A stretch of 64,000 bases of DNA from assembly GCA_018466975.1 (NCBI GenBank), contig CM031562.1:3720001-3784000 (forward strand), given 5' to 3'. Below the pieces are notes generated by a model that was given only the letters and a program-made list of their open reading frames with translations, did no database searches and was not told the origin of the DNA. Below are positions 11,484 to 23,200 of the stretch, in pieces; within the stretch, counting starts at the first letter, position 1; each line of letters begins with the position of its first letter. Both the position numbers and the translations under genes were made by a program. Source of the stretch: Sparassis latifolia (taxonomy: Eukaryota; Basidiomycota; Agaricomycetes; Polyporales; Sparassidaceae).

Positions 11484-12872
11484 ATGCGTCAGTGTCCAAT
11501 GCAATGGCGAGCTTCGTTATGCGCACTGACTTCCTTCATTTTTTGGACCCGCTCAGGCCTCATTATTCGCGAGGACCCTACCGCCGTTGGCGAGTATATT
11601 GGCAATTACATCTGCAAGCGGTACGTGTGTTCACCTCGAATATGTCCCCTATGTCCCCTTGTTCCAATACGCGCTTGCGATTCACATCTCTACTCTTGAA
11701 TTCAGTATCAATGACTTTGCGCCGACGCCGGAGAGACCATTCGTTCTCGGACTTCCAACAGGCTCGTCGCCCATTCCTACCTACAAGCATCTCATAAAGC
11801 TCGTGAAAGAGGGAAAGCTCTCGTAAGTCACCTCGTTCTGCCTGCTGCGCAACATGTTCCCCAAACCTAGAACCAGTCCGACTGACTGAAACCATGCCGT
11901 TTATTTCCACAGATTCAAGAATGTAGTCACCTTCAACATGGACGAATACGTCGGTCTACCCCGGGACCACCCGAGTCCTACCACACCTTCATGTTCAGAG
12001 AGTTATTCTCGCACAGTGCGTACCATGACCCCCACGAATTGCTTCACATGATCATTGACACACCCCGAACAGTCGACATACCCCCCGCCCAAGTGAACAT
12101 CCTGAACGGCAATGTCAAGAACCTCATTGGTGAGTGCAAAGCGTACGAGGCCAAGATTAAGGCGATGGGCGGCATCGAGCTCTTCCTCGGCGGCATCGGC
12201 GAGGACGGGCACATCGCATTCAACGAACCCGGTAAGTCTCCCGCTCCCGCTCCCCCTCGCACTACGTGAATACTCACCTTGCGTTCCCACAAGGCTCCTC
12301 GCTCGCATCGCGCACGCGCATCAAGACCCTCGCGTACGATACGATCCTCGCGAACGCGCGTTTCTTCAACAACGATATCGCCGCAGTGCCGCGCATGGCA
12401 CTCACTGTTGGCGTCGCGACCGTGCTCGACAGCCGTGAGGTAGTCGTTGTCGTCACTGGCCAGCGCAAGGCGCTCGCGCTGAGTCAGGCTATCGGTGAGT
12501 CGTGCTTGGTGCTGAGACAATTTGCAGGTACTGACATAGTGGTGTTGTGGCAGAGCACGGCGTGAACCATCTCGTGAGTAGTCCGCAACTAGGCACGTTC
12601 AGGCGGCCTGATTTCGTTCTAGTGGACTCTATCTGCCCTGCAGTTGCATCCATGGGGGCTGATTGTCGTCGATGAAGACGCCACAGCAGGTACGTTCGTT
12701 CGCTTGTTTCGCACATCGCCTCCCTGACCTCACGCTTTCGTGTAAAGAGCTGCACGTGAAGACCGTCAAATACTTCAAGTCAATCGAGCGCGTGCAAGAC
12801 GAGGTCGAAGCGATGCACGCCAAGCTTCAGGCAGAGGGAGTGGAGGACGACCAGGTCGGCAGCATGGATTGA
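11484..12872 (+). CDS. NAG1: Glucosamine-6-phosphate deaminase (isomerase)
   Basis: Converts glucosamine 6-phosphate to fructose 6-phosphate and ammonia, the last step of N-acetylglucosamine catabolism, in the cytosol. The first coding exon is only four bases (ATGC, 11484-11487); splicing across 11488-11556 gives [19 protein letters not shown]. Later exons carry [17 protein letters not shown] (phosphate loop), [17 protein letters not shown] (catalytic Asp region), [20 protein letters not shown] (active-site His) and [20 protein letters not shown]. The end reads [13 protein letters not shown]. The length, about 290 residues, is normal. In the exon around 11913-12015 the frame breaks at about 11973: after DHP the expected [14 protein letters not shown] is one base out of phase, as if one G of a GG were missing. 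Everything else is conserved, so I favour a sequence error over loss of function. No other GlcNAc-pathway gene is adjacent. Confidence 0.92.
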
Positions 12873-13304
12873 AACGAGAGAGATCGAAACTAGAAGGACA
12901 TAGGGATTTGGAGGTGCGGTTGATATCCCTCTCACGCTGCGTCGCGCTCGTCTGTAACGACTCGCGCACGAATAACTGTAGTGCAGCACTGTCATCAATG
13001 CAATTTGTATTAGTAGTCAACGATTGCTTCCTTTTTCTCAACACAGCAAGAGTTCGCTGACGAAGGGCCAAAGCCTTCGGTACAACAAATAGGAGAGCCA
13101 GACATAGACCCATGCTTCGCAAGGCAAAGAGGAGCCTTTTTTCTCGTTCCGCCATGAACGAGATTGTAACAAGAGTATTGTCATGCTGGACATACGCTTC
13201 ATACAATTTTGCGGAAAAAAGGCAATAAATGCGCATATGCTCCAACTAACAGCGTGGTGTAGCCGGAGAACGAATAGCGTGTGGACGACGACCAGCCTAA
13301 ACCC
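12873..13304. other. Convergent intergenic region, 3' UTRs
   Basis: 432 bp between the converging deaminase and RPS0 genes with no supportable reading frame; probably two facing 3' untranslated regions. Confidence 0.5.
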
Positions 13305-14314
13305 TTACTCCCAGCCCGAGGGCGCAACTGGATCTGCGCCCCAGGTGGACGGCCCTGTGGGCTCTGCTGCCCAATCGGTAGTGGTGCCAGCGGCAGGCTC
13401 CGCTGCCCAATCGAGAGTACCTGAAGGCACAGCTCTTCGGTAAGCGCGAACCCAGAAGAACTGAAACATAACGTACCACTGTCACCAGCAACAAGACCAG
13501 GGTTGATACCACCCGCCGCAGGGGCGGAGGTAACGTCCCACTCTGAGACACCTGCTGGCTCGGGCTCCACACCCGCAGCGGCAGCCTTCGCCTGAGCTTC
13601 CTCCTGCTGCTGCTTCTCGACCTCCTCGGGGTCGCGGTAGAAGAACATGTCGACCATGACGTTCCAGCCGTCCGCGGTGCGTGGGATGGTGCCGCGGAGG
13701 CGGAGGACTTCCCGGGCGAGCAGCCACCACATCAAGCCAATCGAATGGCGCGACTTGTTGTTGGTGGGGATCGCGACGTCAACGTACTTGAGCGGCGCGT
13801 CGGTATCGCAGAACGCGATAACGGGGATGTTGACGTACGACGCCTCGCGGATCGCTTGGTGGTCGACCCGCGGGTCCGTGACGACAATGAGACGGGGCTC
13901 CTTGAAGGAGCGGGTGATGTAGTTCGTGAAGGAACCGGGGGTGAAGCGGCCGGCAATGGCCTGTGCGCCAGTATTGGCGGCATATTTGAGGACGGCGCGG
14001 TGGCCGTATGGCCGGGCGGAAATTACACAGACGTCGTTCGGGTTCTCAATGGCGGCAATGATGCGAGCGGCGAATACAAGCTTCTCCCAGGTCTTGCCGA
14101 TATTGATGATGTGAATACCTGCCCCCCATCGTCAAGCTTGCTGGGTTAAAGACGCGAGAACACACAAGCAAAACTGACCGTCTGCCCTCCTCTTCCACAC
14201 ATACGGCAACATCTGCTTGTCGCAGTTCTTGCTGCCGATATGCGCCTGGGCAGCTAAGAGTAACTGGATCTCCTCATCGGTTGCGCTGAGGACCGAGGGA
14301 AGTTTTGACGACAT
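13305..14314 (-). CDS. RPS0: 40S ribosomal protein S0 (uS2 / RPSA)
   Basis: Small-subunit ribosomal protein of the uS2 family, needed for late 40S maturation. The start [20 protein letters not shown] at 14314 is canonical. Three exons are recognisable: the first ends at ...VWKRRADG, the second runs from [19 protein letters not shown] through [35 protein letters not shown] and [20 protein letters not shown], and the third encodes the acidic/aromatic tail. Splicing the last intron (GTACGT...TTCAG) gives a tail with two copies of DWAAEP and the ending DPVAPSGWE, the standard eukaryotic C-terminal signature. Length is close to the usual 290 residues. No defect is seen. Confidence 0.95.
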
Positions 14315-14941
14315 GATGGACCTAGAGAGAACATCAACATCCGTACTCCGTCTATGCCATCCATTCCGACGCGGCAGTCGAATTCTTCCGTTCTTTCGCT
14401 GGCGAGATGGGCGAGACAAGCCGAACACGTACCGTTAAGGGTTACTTTCAGGTGGACAGACGTTGGGCTCGGCGACGTTGGCAGACTTTCGGGCAGCTCC
14501 CTCTTCTGCGTGGCGCCCACTCCGCGCGCCGAAGTCAGAGTTCGCAATTGGCCGTACGTTTTCCCACGCCACTTCACGCACTCAGTCCCAAAATTTATTG
14601 AGCGCATATATGGGGGCCCAAACGCTATTGACTGCACTTGGTTAAGGTCAAACAAATCGTGAAGTCTTGCCCTTGTGTTTTGCTGCGATAATTTTGTCTT
14701 CTACGGGTGGCAATTTTTTTCGCCGTCTGGAAATCCGAAATTCCGAAATGCACGGTCACGGTGATGTCGAGCACCTTGTGGTGGGAATCATCTCAGGCCG
14801 CAGCTGATACACCTTTTATGCTTCACCGACTTGCAACGTACAGTCATGATATAGTAGATGGTACGCTCCTTAGAGTGCGTTATTCCGCCTAGCGCTCTCA
14901 ATTTTCCCTGCACCTCTAACGCGAGTTTGTTATATCTGAGT
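14315..14941. other. RPS0 promoter and downstream flank of methyltransferase gene
   Basis: 627 bp upstream of RPS0 and downstream of the homocysteine methyltransferase gene, both on the minus strand. No reading frame with protein-like content and no clear TATA box near the RPS0 start. Confidence 0.4.
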
Positions 14942-16236
14942 CTAATTTGTCTCGTTTCTTGACTTTACTTGTCGGACCAACGCTGCGATCTCCTCCGGTC
15001 CTGTCTTGCAACATCCCCCTACAATCAACCCTCCCCATATGTTTCGTTCCATCACAGGTCGTACTATATCGCAGAGGTACTTCGCCCACGCTCCTCCTTG
15101 TGTCTGCGTGTCGCTCGGGTGCCACGTGTGGTTGACTCCATCGAACACATCACCTCTATTTGGATACACCACCAACAACGGTCTGTAGTCCTCGTCATTG
15201 CACACTGTCTGGATGGTATCCGTTGCCTCTTGCAGCAAGGTGGGAAGGAATTCTATGCTTGTACAATTGACGCCGAACCCGATAGGCCTTGGAAGCAACG
15301 CAGCGTCTCCGTTCTTTCGAAATGCGCTCGTTGTTACCTCCTGGACCGTCAGTTTTCCCCCTCCGGGACTCAGCTCTCCTGGAAAATGACCGCCAGGGTA
15401 TACTGTGGCAATCCACCAGCGCTTCATCTGCAATGCTCCTACTTGCCCCAGTAGTACTCCGACGGCCCTTCGTATCGCGGTTATTTCTCTGGCCAAAGGC
15501 ACCGTTTCAAAAGCGACGAAGTCGATGGCGTCCCACGTGTCCTTGTCCTCGGCAAACACTCGCAACCGCTCCAAATGGAACGTTGTTAGAGCTTCAATCG
15601 CAGCTTTTTTGCTGCGAGCGCCCGCGTCCAAATCCCCGAACGCATTGTAATTCTTCTCGTTGGGAGTGTACCCCTTCGGCCCGTAAGGAGGAGGGTAAAA
15701 TCCACTGAATTCCTGGGCATGAGGTAACGCTGCACCGTATGGACCCAGTGCTAGGGCAATCCTGATATGTTTTTGTGGAGTGTCCTTGTTCCCATCGTTG
15801 CGCTCATCGAGTAAGTAACGCCTACGAGCCTCCACCGCTAGGGCGACCGATTTGCGCATGATGCGCACAGCGTCGGTGCGCGAGTATCCCGATCGCTCGA
15901 ACGTCTCCCAGGCACATTGATACCTGTTCAGATCAGTGAGGTGCTTCGCTACGATTACTATGTCAAAGTGGCCGCACGTTGATGTGAGGATCACGTCCGC
16001 CCCTGCGCGCAGGAACGCCAGATGGGCTTCGATGATGGTTTCGGGATCGTCGTCAATGGGCTTCGCAGACCATAAAGGGGTAGAGATATTTTTGTGAAAC
16101 ACATCTTCAAGGGTTGTACCCTTGAGGCATATGTAGAGAATCCACGTCTCCTTTCAGCCTTCAAAAGCCAAAAAGCTTGTCAGCTCACCAAACCCCCGTC
16201 AAGAATGAGTATTTCTGTGCCATTCTCGGATATCAT
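14942..16236 (-). CDS. Homocysteine S-methyltransferase
   Basis: Transfers a methyl group from S-methylmethionine or S-adenosylmethionine to homocysteine, giving methionine (yeast Mht1/Sam4 type), in the cytosol. The start MISENGTEILILDGGL at 16236 forms exon 1 (16189-16236); a 68 bp intron leads to GTTLEDVFHKNISTPLWSAK. A second intron with GTGCGG donor and AACAG acceptor joins DVILTST to YQCAWETFERSGYSR. The zinc-binding cysteines are visible in IGFGVNCTS and in the terminal VGGCCKTGPEEIAALVRQV. Other family text includes ALGPYGAALPHAQEFSG and FVAFETVPLAREI. The protein is about 370 residues, of normal length. Its upstream region is occupied by a 909 bp hairpin transposon whose near end is only 68 bp from the start codon, so transcription may be affected. 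Confidence 0.92.
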
Positions 16237-16304
16237 CTCCGAGTTCCTCGCTACTGTTAAATCTTGCAAAATGAATTGGAAGGCTAGAATATCGAAGGAG
16301 ACAA

Positions 16305-17213
16305 CACTGGAGGCAAAAGTGGATGTTCTGCCTTGGAACAGTGTCTGAACATCCAAGGAACAGATTATGTTTTTAAACATGTCACGTGTTCTGAACATGG
16401 TAAAGAACATCTAATATGTCTCGCACAATGTTCCATTGGAGAGCATGCTGGAGACATGCTGCATGTACCATTCTGGAACATATAATATGTCTCACACAAT
16501 GTCTCATTGGAGAATGTCCTGCAGACTTGCTGCATGTTTCATTCTGAAACATTTATCATTTTGCTACTATATTCTGGGCTTGTCTCTTGGTGCAATATGC
16601 TTTGTATAATAAGAATTTTCCATGGCTAAACACATTATATTTCTGGCCACCATTAATCTTCAGAACATTGTGAGAAGATGTTAAGTGCTCCTACTCCAAA
16701 CATACAAGATGTCCTGGGCACCAAGAACATTTGCAGTACATGTAAAATTTTAGTATAATTTTAGTATGTATCATACATGTACTGCAGATGTTCTTGGTGC
16801 CCAGGACATCTTGTATGTTTGGAGTAGGAGCACTTAACATCTTCTCACAATGTTCTGAAGATTAATGGCAGCCAGAAATGTAATGTGTTTGGCCATGGAA
16901 AATCCTTATTATACAAAGCATATTGCACCAAGAGACAAGCCCAGAATATAGTAGCAAAATGATAAATGTTTCAGAATGAAACATGCAGCAAGTCTGCAGG
17001 ACATTCTCCAATGAGACATTGTGTGAGACATATTATATGTTCCATAATGGTACATGCAGCATGTCTCCAGCATGCTCTCCAATGGAACATTGTGTGAGAC
17101 ATATTAGATGTTCTTTACCATGTTCAGAACATGTGACATGTCCAAAAATGTAATCTGTTCCTTGGATGTTCAGACACTGTTCCAAGGCAGAACATCCACT
17201 TTTGCCCCCAGTG
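16305..17213. mobile_element. 909 bp hairpin MITE, CACTA-class ends
   Basis: A nearly perfect inverted repeat: left arm 16305-16744 and right arm 16774-17213, 440 bp each, around a 29 bp AT-rich spacer. The outer ends read CACTGGAGGCAAAAG and, on the other strand, CACTGGGGGCAAAAG. The element is flanked on both sides by CAA (16302-16304 and 17214-17216), a 3 bp target duplication. CACTR ends plus a 3 bp duplication are the hallmark of the EnSpm/CACTA superfamily. It has no coding capacity. A transcript through it would fold into a hairpin of about 440 bp. The high arm identity suggests youth or ongoing gene conversion. Confidence 0.88.
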
Positions 17214-17273
17214 CAATCCGTGACGCGTATCAAAGCAGGCGTTTGATAAGGCCTATATGTAGGGCTTTTACTA

Positions 17274-17468
17274 CTATGGGTTACCACTCACTCGGCGAAT
17301 CCTGTAAGTCGGCAGCGCCCAAACTCCCCCATATAAGGGAATAATCCAGGGTAGGTGCGCATCTTCTCAGGTCAAATTCCCGCCGCTTAGAACATTTGAC
17401 CCGAATCCTCCCTATACATGGGAAAACTGCCGACTTACAGGGTCCGCCGAGTGAGTGGTAACCCATAG
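17274..17468. mobile_element. 195 bp MITE with TA target duplication
   Basis: Terminal inverted repeats of about 43 bp (17274-17316 and 17426-17468), beginning CTATGGGTTACCACTCACTC, identical for the first 24 bases and then with a few mismatches. TA flanks both ends (17272-17273 and 17469-17470), as for Tc1/mariner-type insertions. No coding capacity. It sits 57 bp beyond the hairpin element and downstream of the amino-acid permease. Confidence 0.75.
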
Positions 17469-17736
17469 TATGAGTCAAACCGGATTGTCAGCATAGACTC
17501 GCTCATCTGTATGATACAGCGGTCTGTCTTCAGTTACAGAGTCGGATTGTCTCATCGGAAATGAGATCAGAGTGAGCAGCTGAAGGAGCGTTATGATGCC
17601 AACAAAACACAGCACGGCCAATCGGTGCATGGTGTCTCCGGAGCTTGGTGCATTACAGTAGATGAGGTGTTGTAAATAATACATATCTACATTGATATAA
17701 CGTAGAGAGAGACCGCTCGTAACAGTAAGCTTTACT

Positions 17737-20156
17737 TCACATCTAACGAATAGACAGGCGGCGTCAGACAGTGCGTAGAGACAGACGATCGGAATTGAAC
17801 GCACGATTGCAGCCCATATCCGCTCTACCCAGTTACGAGGAGGAGGCTCGTCATATCTAAGAGAGCGCGTGACTTTAGCGCTGCTGCAATAGATGTAAGT
17901 TGTGACACTTACGACGCCGCCAACACCTCGTCAAGGCCTGACTTGAAATCCATATCCTCCGGCTTGATGAGCCACTCTCGTTTCCAGATGCCAGATCCGA
18001 TGACCATGACGGGGTAAAGCATGAAGGGAAGATAGTTGGTAACGAAGGTGGCTGCACTCCAGTTGCCCTTAAGGAACACGGACCAGCCACTGAACTACAT
18101 GTGTATAACGATTAGATTTCTTACAACGCTCCCGGTAAATAACGAGTATGGTACTCACGAAGCACACGACGAACGCCAAGATGGCAGCATACCACGCAGC
18201 AAATGGCTGAAGGGGCGATCTGTATGGCAGGGTATTGCGGTCAATACCCTGAGCCTTCAGACCCTTGTGGAACCGAATATAGGTCACTGCAATAGCGAAC
18301 CAACTCATCAATCCGGCAACAGAAGTCCTGTTCGAAGTGAGATCAGAACATCGCACTACTTTCGTAGAGCTGAATGAAGCTCACATATTGGCAAACCTGA
18401 CAGCAACAAGTTAGCGACAACTTGAGCACGACGAGATGAGCGCCACATACCATCCGAATACACGGCCGCTACCACTGGAGACATCCATGTACGACAAGCA
18501 GGCGATCAAGGCAGAGACGATGACGCAATAATAGGGAAGACCGAAGCGGTTAACCTTGGTGAAGATCTTCGGCGCATTACCGGCTAGAGCAAGTCCATCT
18601 TCGAAAGTGATGCCTTAATCAGAACCAGCAAACAGACCATAAAACAAATTTCCTCACAAAGCGCGCGGGAGCTGCAGTACATGTCACTGTTCGCAGCAGA
18701 CCATGCTGACGTCAGAATACAAGCGTTGATGACCTGAAACAATTCAGTGTGCAGGGAGGTACTGCGGACGTAAGAACTTACAGAAGGAAGACCCTTGATT
18801 CCGGCAGTCTGGATGGCGATGACAAAGGGCGATGCAGCCGCTGTACCGCTAGCCAAGTTCAGATGAGGGTTGTTGTACGGCACGAGTAGGCCAATTATAG
18901 TGACACCTCCGATGTAGAATAACAGGATGCGGACGTAGACACGCTTGATGGCCTTCGGAATGTTTCGACGAGGGTTCTTCGATTCAGCTCCCGCAATCTA
19001 GCCGAAGTCATATTGCTCAGCATAGGACAAGGTACCGTCGAACGTGGGAGACATACCGCGACGACCTCCGTGCCGATGTATGAGAACGCGGCCTGCGTCA
19101 ATACTGCCCAGAAAGCCAAGAAGCGACCCTTGGCACCTTCGATACCAGCATATTGATTGAACGGACCAGGGTGCTTCCAGTAGCGGAAGCCGAGACGGTC
19201 ATGGTTCGACCACCACCCAAATCGAGGACGATTCCAAGGATAATAAGTCCGGTGATCGTAAGGACCTTGATGGAGGCGAAGATGAACTCCGCCTCGCCGT
19301 ACACAGCTAGGGAAGGGGATGAGTCACTGCGAAGTCAGAAAATGCTGCGAAGAACGCACCAGGACCGAACATGTTAATCAAAATCACGACGACGATACAC
19401 ATCGTTATCCACACCGCATTATTGACAGACTTGTTCCTAAAGGCGAGGACTCAGAGCGCCGCCCAACAACCTGTCAGTGCGATCTCAACATACCAGTAAT
19501 TAATGAGGACGGCTGCCGCACTCAATTCTGCAGGTAAAATGATGACCCAGTTATACCCTGAATGAAGGAACAGTAAGCGAACGAACATAATATTGACGTA
19601 ATTATTGTTTTACTCACAGTACTGCCATCCAAGTGCAAAAGACCACGAGGAGCTAACGAAGCGGGCTGCGTAGGTGATGTGACCACCCGGAATGGGTAGA
19701 AGAGCAGCCATTTCTCCAAGAGAAACCTGTCGAAGAGATGGATCCGACGGTTGCGAAGAAGTAACAACAGATGTAGACTAACCATGGTGCAGTAACATAG
19801 GGAACCGATTATGAGGTATCCGAGGAGCAACCCAACTGGGCCGCCATTACTGAGACTGCCGGCCGTGCCCAAGAACAGACCAGTACCAATGACACCTAAG
19901 CCAGATCGTCACTACGTAACTCAACAATACTGCTGAAGTACAAGACATACCACCAATACTATGAAGCACAATCACGATCAGTGCGGGAGGCGAGCGATAG
20001 TAGTGCCCAAACGCACCTGATCATGGCAATGTGTCTGTTTTTCATGGCGCGGTGCAGACCCGGCTCCTGCGGAACAGCGTATGCATGGGCCTCGGAGTCG
20101 GTGTCGACACCCTTGTAGGTGGTGTCGGGGGAGTGTTTCTCGTCGTAGTCGGCCAT
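17737..20156 (-). CDS. Amino-acid permease (yeast-type AAP family)
   Basis: Plasma-membrane proton/amino-acid symporter of the APC superfamily, YAT-like branch; substrate range not readable. The start MADYDEKHSPDTTYKGVDTD at 20156 gives a polar cytosolic N-terminus, then HRAMKNRHIAMI and about twelve hydrophobic helices spread over roughly ten exons. Recognisable pieces: TAGSLSNGGPVGLLLGYLI, AFWAVLTQAAFSYIGTEVVA, SAWSAANSDMYCSSRAL, GLMSWFAIAVTYIRFHKGL. The 3' end needs two further introns: after DEVLAAS one runs to SAKVTRSLRYDEPPPRNW, and after RIWAAI a 62 bp intron leads to a final ATG-TGA, giving the typical ...WAAIM end. Without these introns the frame would stop at 17909. About 530 residues, normal length. 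Confidence 0.88.
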
Positions 20157-20211
20157 GGTGGGTATCGTCTGACTATCGGACCACTGGAGGACGCAGCACT
20201 GGACACCATGA

Positions 20212-20218
20212 TTATATA
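20212..20218 (-). promoter_or_regulatory. TATA box of the permease gene
   Basis: TATATAA on the minus strand lies about 60 bp upstream of the permease ATG at 20156, the same spacing as seen for the b561 gene. Confidence 0.45.
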
Positions 20219-23200
20219 GGCAGGCATCAACTGCGATAAGGAAGGAAGATTTGGAAGATCTAGCATAGATCTCGGTAAGAAGACTGCTATGGACACATTT
20301 AGCTTAGACCACGTTAACGTTCCTGAGGGATATGCTGGTTGTGTACGTACGCCGCGGCTGAAACTTGTGACAGTGGTTCATTCACAAGGGTACTCGTCGC
20401 AGCTGAGATGTGGGCGAACAGCACGCATACGCGAGCACTCGAGCAAAATGCTACCTCCTGCTCTCCTATGGCTGAACAATCGCTCTGGATTTGTCGTAAT
20501 CTTGCCTTCGTGTAGGTCCGCGTGAAGAGATAATACACACACGGAGTGGGGTAGCGCTCGTGCACCCAATGATTGGCAATTACGGAAAAGGTGCCTTGCC
20601 GGAATACACCACCTCCTTATCCCATGGCAACCTCTCCAATTCCGCCTCAACCGCTGCGCAAAGCACAAGATTATACTTTCCTGCACAGGGAAACGAGAAA
20701 TCTGTCCCAAATTTCCTCTCCATGGAATGAAACCAATAGAATCAGCGAAGGCACTGGCCTTCCGTCATATCGTGGAAGAGCTCTCGGCCCCAGTACTGGG
20801 CGACGTAGATAAACCATAGGGGTAGCGTGCCACCTTGCATTTTTTCACGAAAGGATCGATCGATGTAGCTGACGCCAAGACACAACATAGACATCAAATT
20901 GCAGTCTGCCTGACGTCGCGGCCAGCAGTTGATATCGTACAGATGCTCCGAGTCCGAGGCTCCGAGCGACGCGCAATTATTTCAGGCCAGACAGGCCTGG
21001 ATAGATAACAATTTTTCACCCGCCAGCAGCAGCAGCAGCACTTGCTGCAACTGAGCGGCTCGGAAAAGGACAATACCAGCGGAGCGCTTGCATCTCGAGT
21101 AACTTGAAGACAGTAGACGCCAGGGGGGACTTCGGGTGCTCGTTTTCGTTGTCAGGAATGCCCATCCCTTCGGTTCCGATACATGTACCTGCGCAGTGCC
21201 TCGCCCACCCGATCTCCAGGGACTCACCGTCGAGCAAGTGAAAACCGAAGATCCACATGAGATGCTCAAGTAATCTATGTCAAAGCCACAATCAGGTCAT
21301 ATCCACAACAGAAAGCCTGATTCTGTATCATACCAGCGCCTTCTATGCGCACCTGTCAGCAGCGAGGCCAACGGGCGAAAGCAACAACGAATAATAAAAC
21401 AAACAGTAGTAAACAATAGGCCAGCGTGTGTACGTGCCTACAGTCAATTTCTCCTACATCGGCGCGGGAGATATGCGCACGTCGACCCGACCAGTCTCGA
21501 GCTGTGCTGATTCGGGGGAAGATGGATGACGCTGTGGTCCACTGGTCACCAACGCCATACTCCGGAGCCATTAGTGGCAACGGAACCGGCAAGCGCCTAA
21601 TCGCCGATAGGCAGCTGACGTTCGCTCGACCACCGATAAGGGAACCACAAACCATATTGAAGCTGAATCCCGTAGCGTTACGAGAAGCGAGCTGTGTGAT
21701 ATGTTCCAGGCCTGAGGTGCCTGCGGAATAGCGCCTGTTCCATAATCAGGACCTGCGCTGCAGATTGTTCTGGAGTTGTTGGCGAGCCTCTGAGGAGCGA
21801 AGGAAGAAAACAGACTGCCACATCAAGGGAGTACCGCCGAGATCCAGTGAGTACGCAGAGGTACTGAGAGAGTCAAGGCCGTAAGGAGGTCTGCGACTCT
21901 TCATCGATCAAAGGGCTGTTCTCCAGAGACAACGTGCTGTGCGAAAACCCGACTTACCAAATATCTCATGGCTTCGGACGCAGCATCGCGATGCGGACGT
22001 CACGGTGACAAGCCTGAGTGTTGCGCACCACGAGACAGTCAATCAGCAGACCAGTGGAGAGCGTCAGTGCGTGACCACGAAAAAACATGCTACACGCGCA
22101 GACGGCCACATCTATTCTAACGTGCCTCGTAAAATTAGCGCCTCGGTGGACATTCCTGACTCTTCAAGTCCAAGCTTCAGCACTCACATGCGTGCAGTAT
22201 TTGACCATAGACATATTCTTGTGGCCTCAAGAAGCGTAGCAGAAAATTTCCGAGTCAATATCCTAGGGATAACCCATCTCGTCGCTGTTGCATCGCTTTC
22301 CTGATTGTCCGTGCCCAAGTCCAGGCCCTATCATTATGGCACGAACCACGAAGAGACAGAATCCAAGGCAAGCAGCTGCAGATATTGCACTGGTACGTTG
22401 GAGCAGATCATGGTATGAATGAGACGAAGATCGTCGTATGTCATGCTCGAAGTTCGAGTCAACGACTTGCCCGCTTTCCCGCGCCCTGCATCTTGCGGTA
22501 TCCTCCAACTTCCTTCAAATTATTTATAACACCCCGGTGAAGAGCCCTGGCGCTGGCTTTGCTCTCCTCGTCGCGGAGTGGTCGGCGTCATCTACTACCT
22601 TGCTAATTATGAGACTTTTGCAGGGCCGGCGCAGACGCGCAATACCTCATTGATCGTGCATCATGACTATTTTTAATGGAGACCGGGTAGGCATCTTGCC
22701 TCAGGTCGGGTACTTGAATGCAGGGAAGTAACGATCTACACGTCATGGTGATACCGGGTTTCAATGGGGATAGTGCTCTCACCAGGGAATCATGACCGCG
22801 GTTTATCGGCGTCCTATCCATTATTCATGCACTCAGGCGTCGATGACCGTCAGTAGGATAGCTATGTGTCGCCGCGTACACCTTGGGACTTGGTGCGCTT
22901 GTATAGTCATCTTTCTGGTTACTTTTAGCGGGCCGGGCTACGTCGTCCGACAACTGGACGAATATACCATTCTCCGAGAGGACCACATTTCATCCTTCGC
23001 GGTGAGTCTTCAACATGTCCAGATATGTCAGACTACGATCTCTCTCACTTCGGCGAGCGAAGCTATTAGGTGGTTTTGAGCACGTTCAGTTCCAGAGGAT
23101 TGCATCTTGTACCGCCGACGATTACCCTGCGTCGAAGACGTTCACTATCAATTACACGCATAATCCATTGCGCTGCACCTCGGGATTTATTGGGGCAAGG

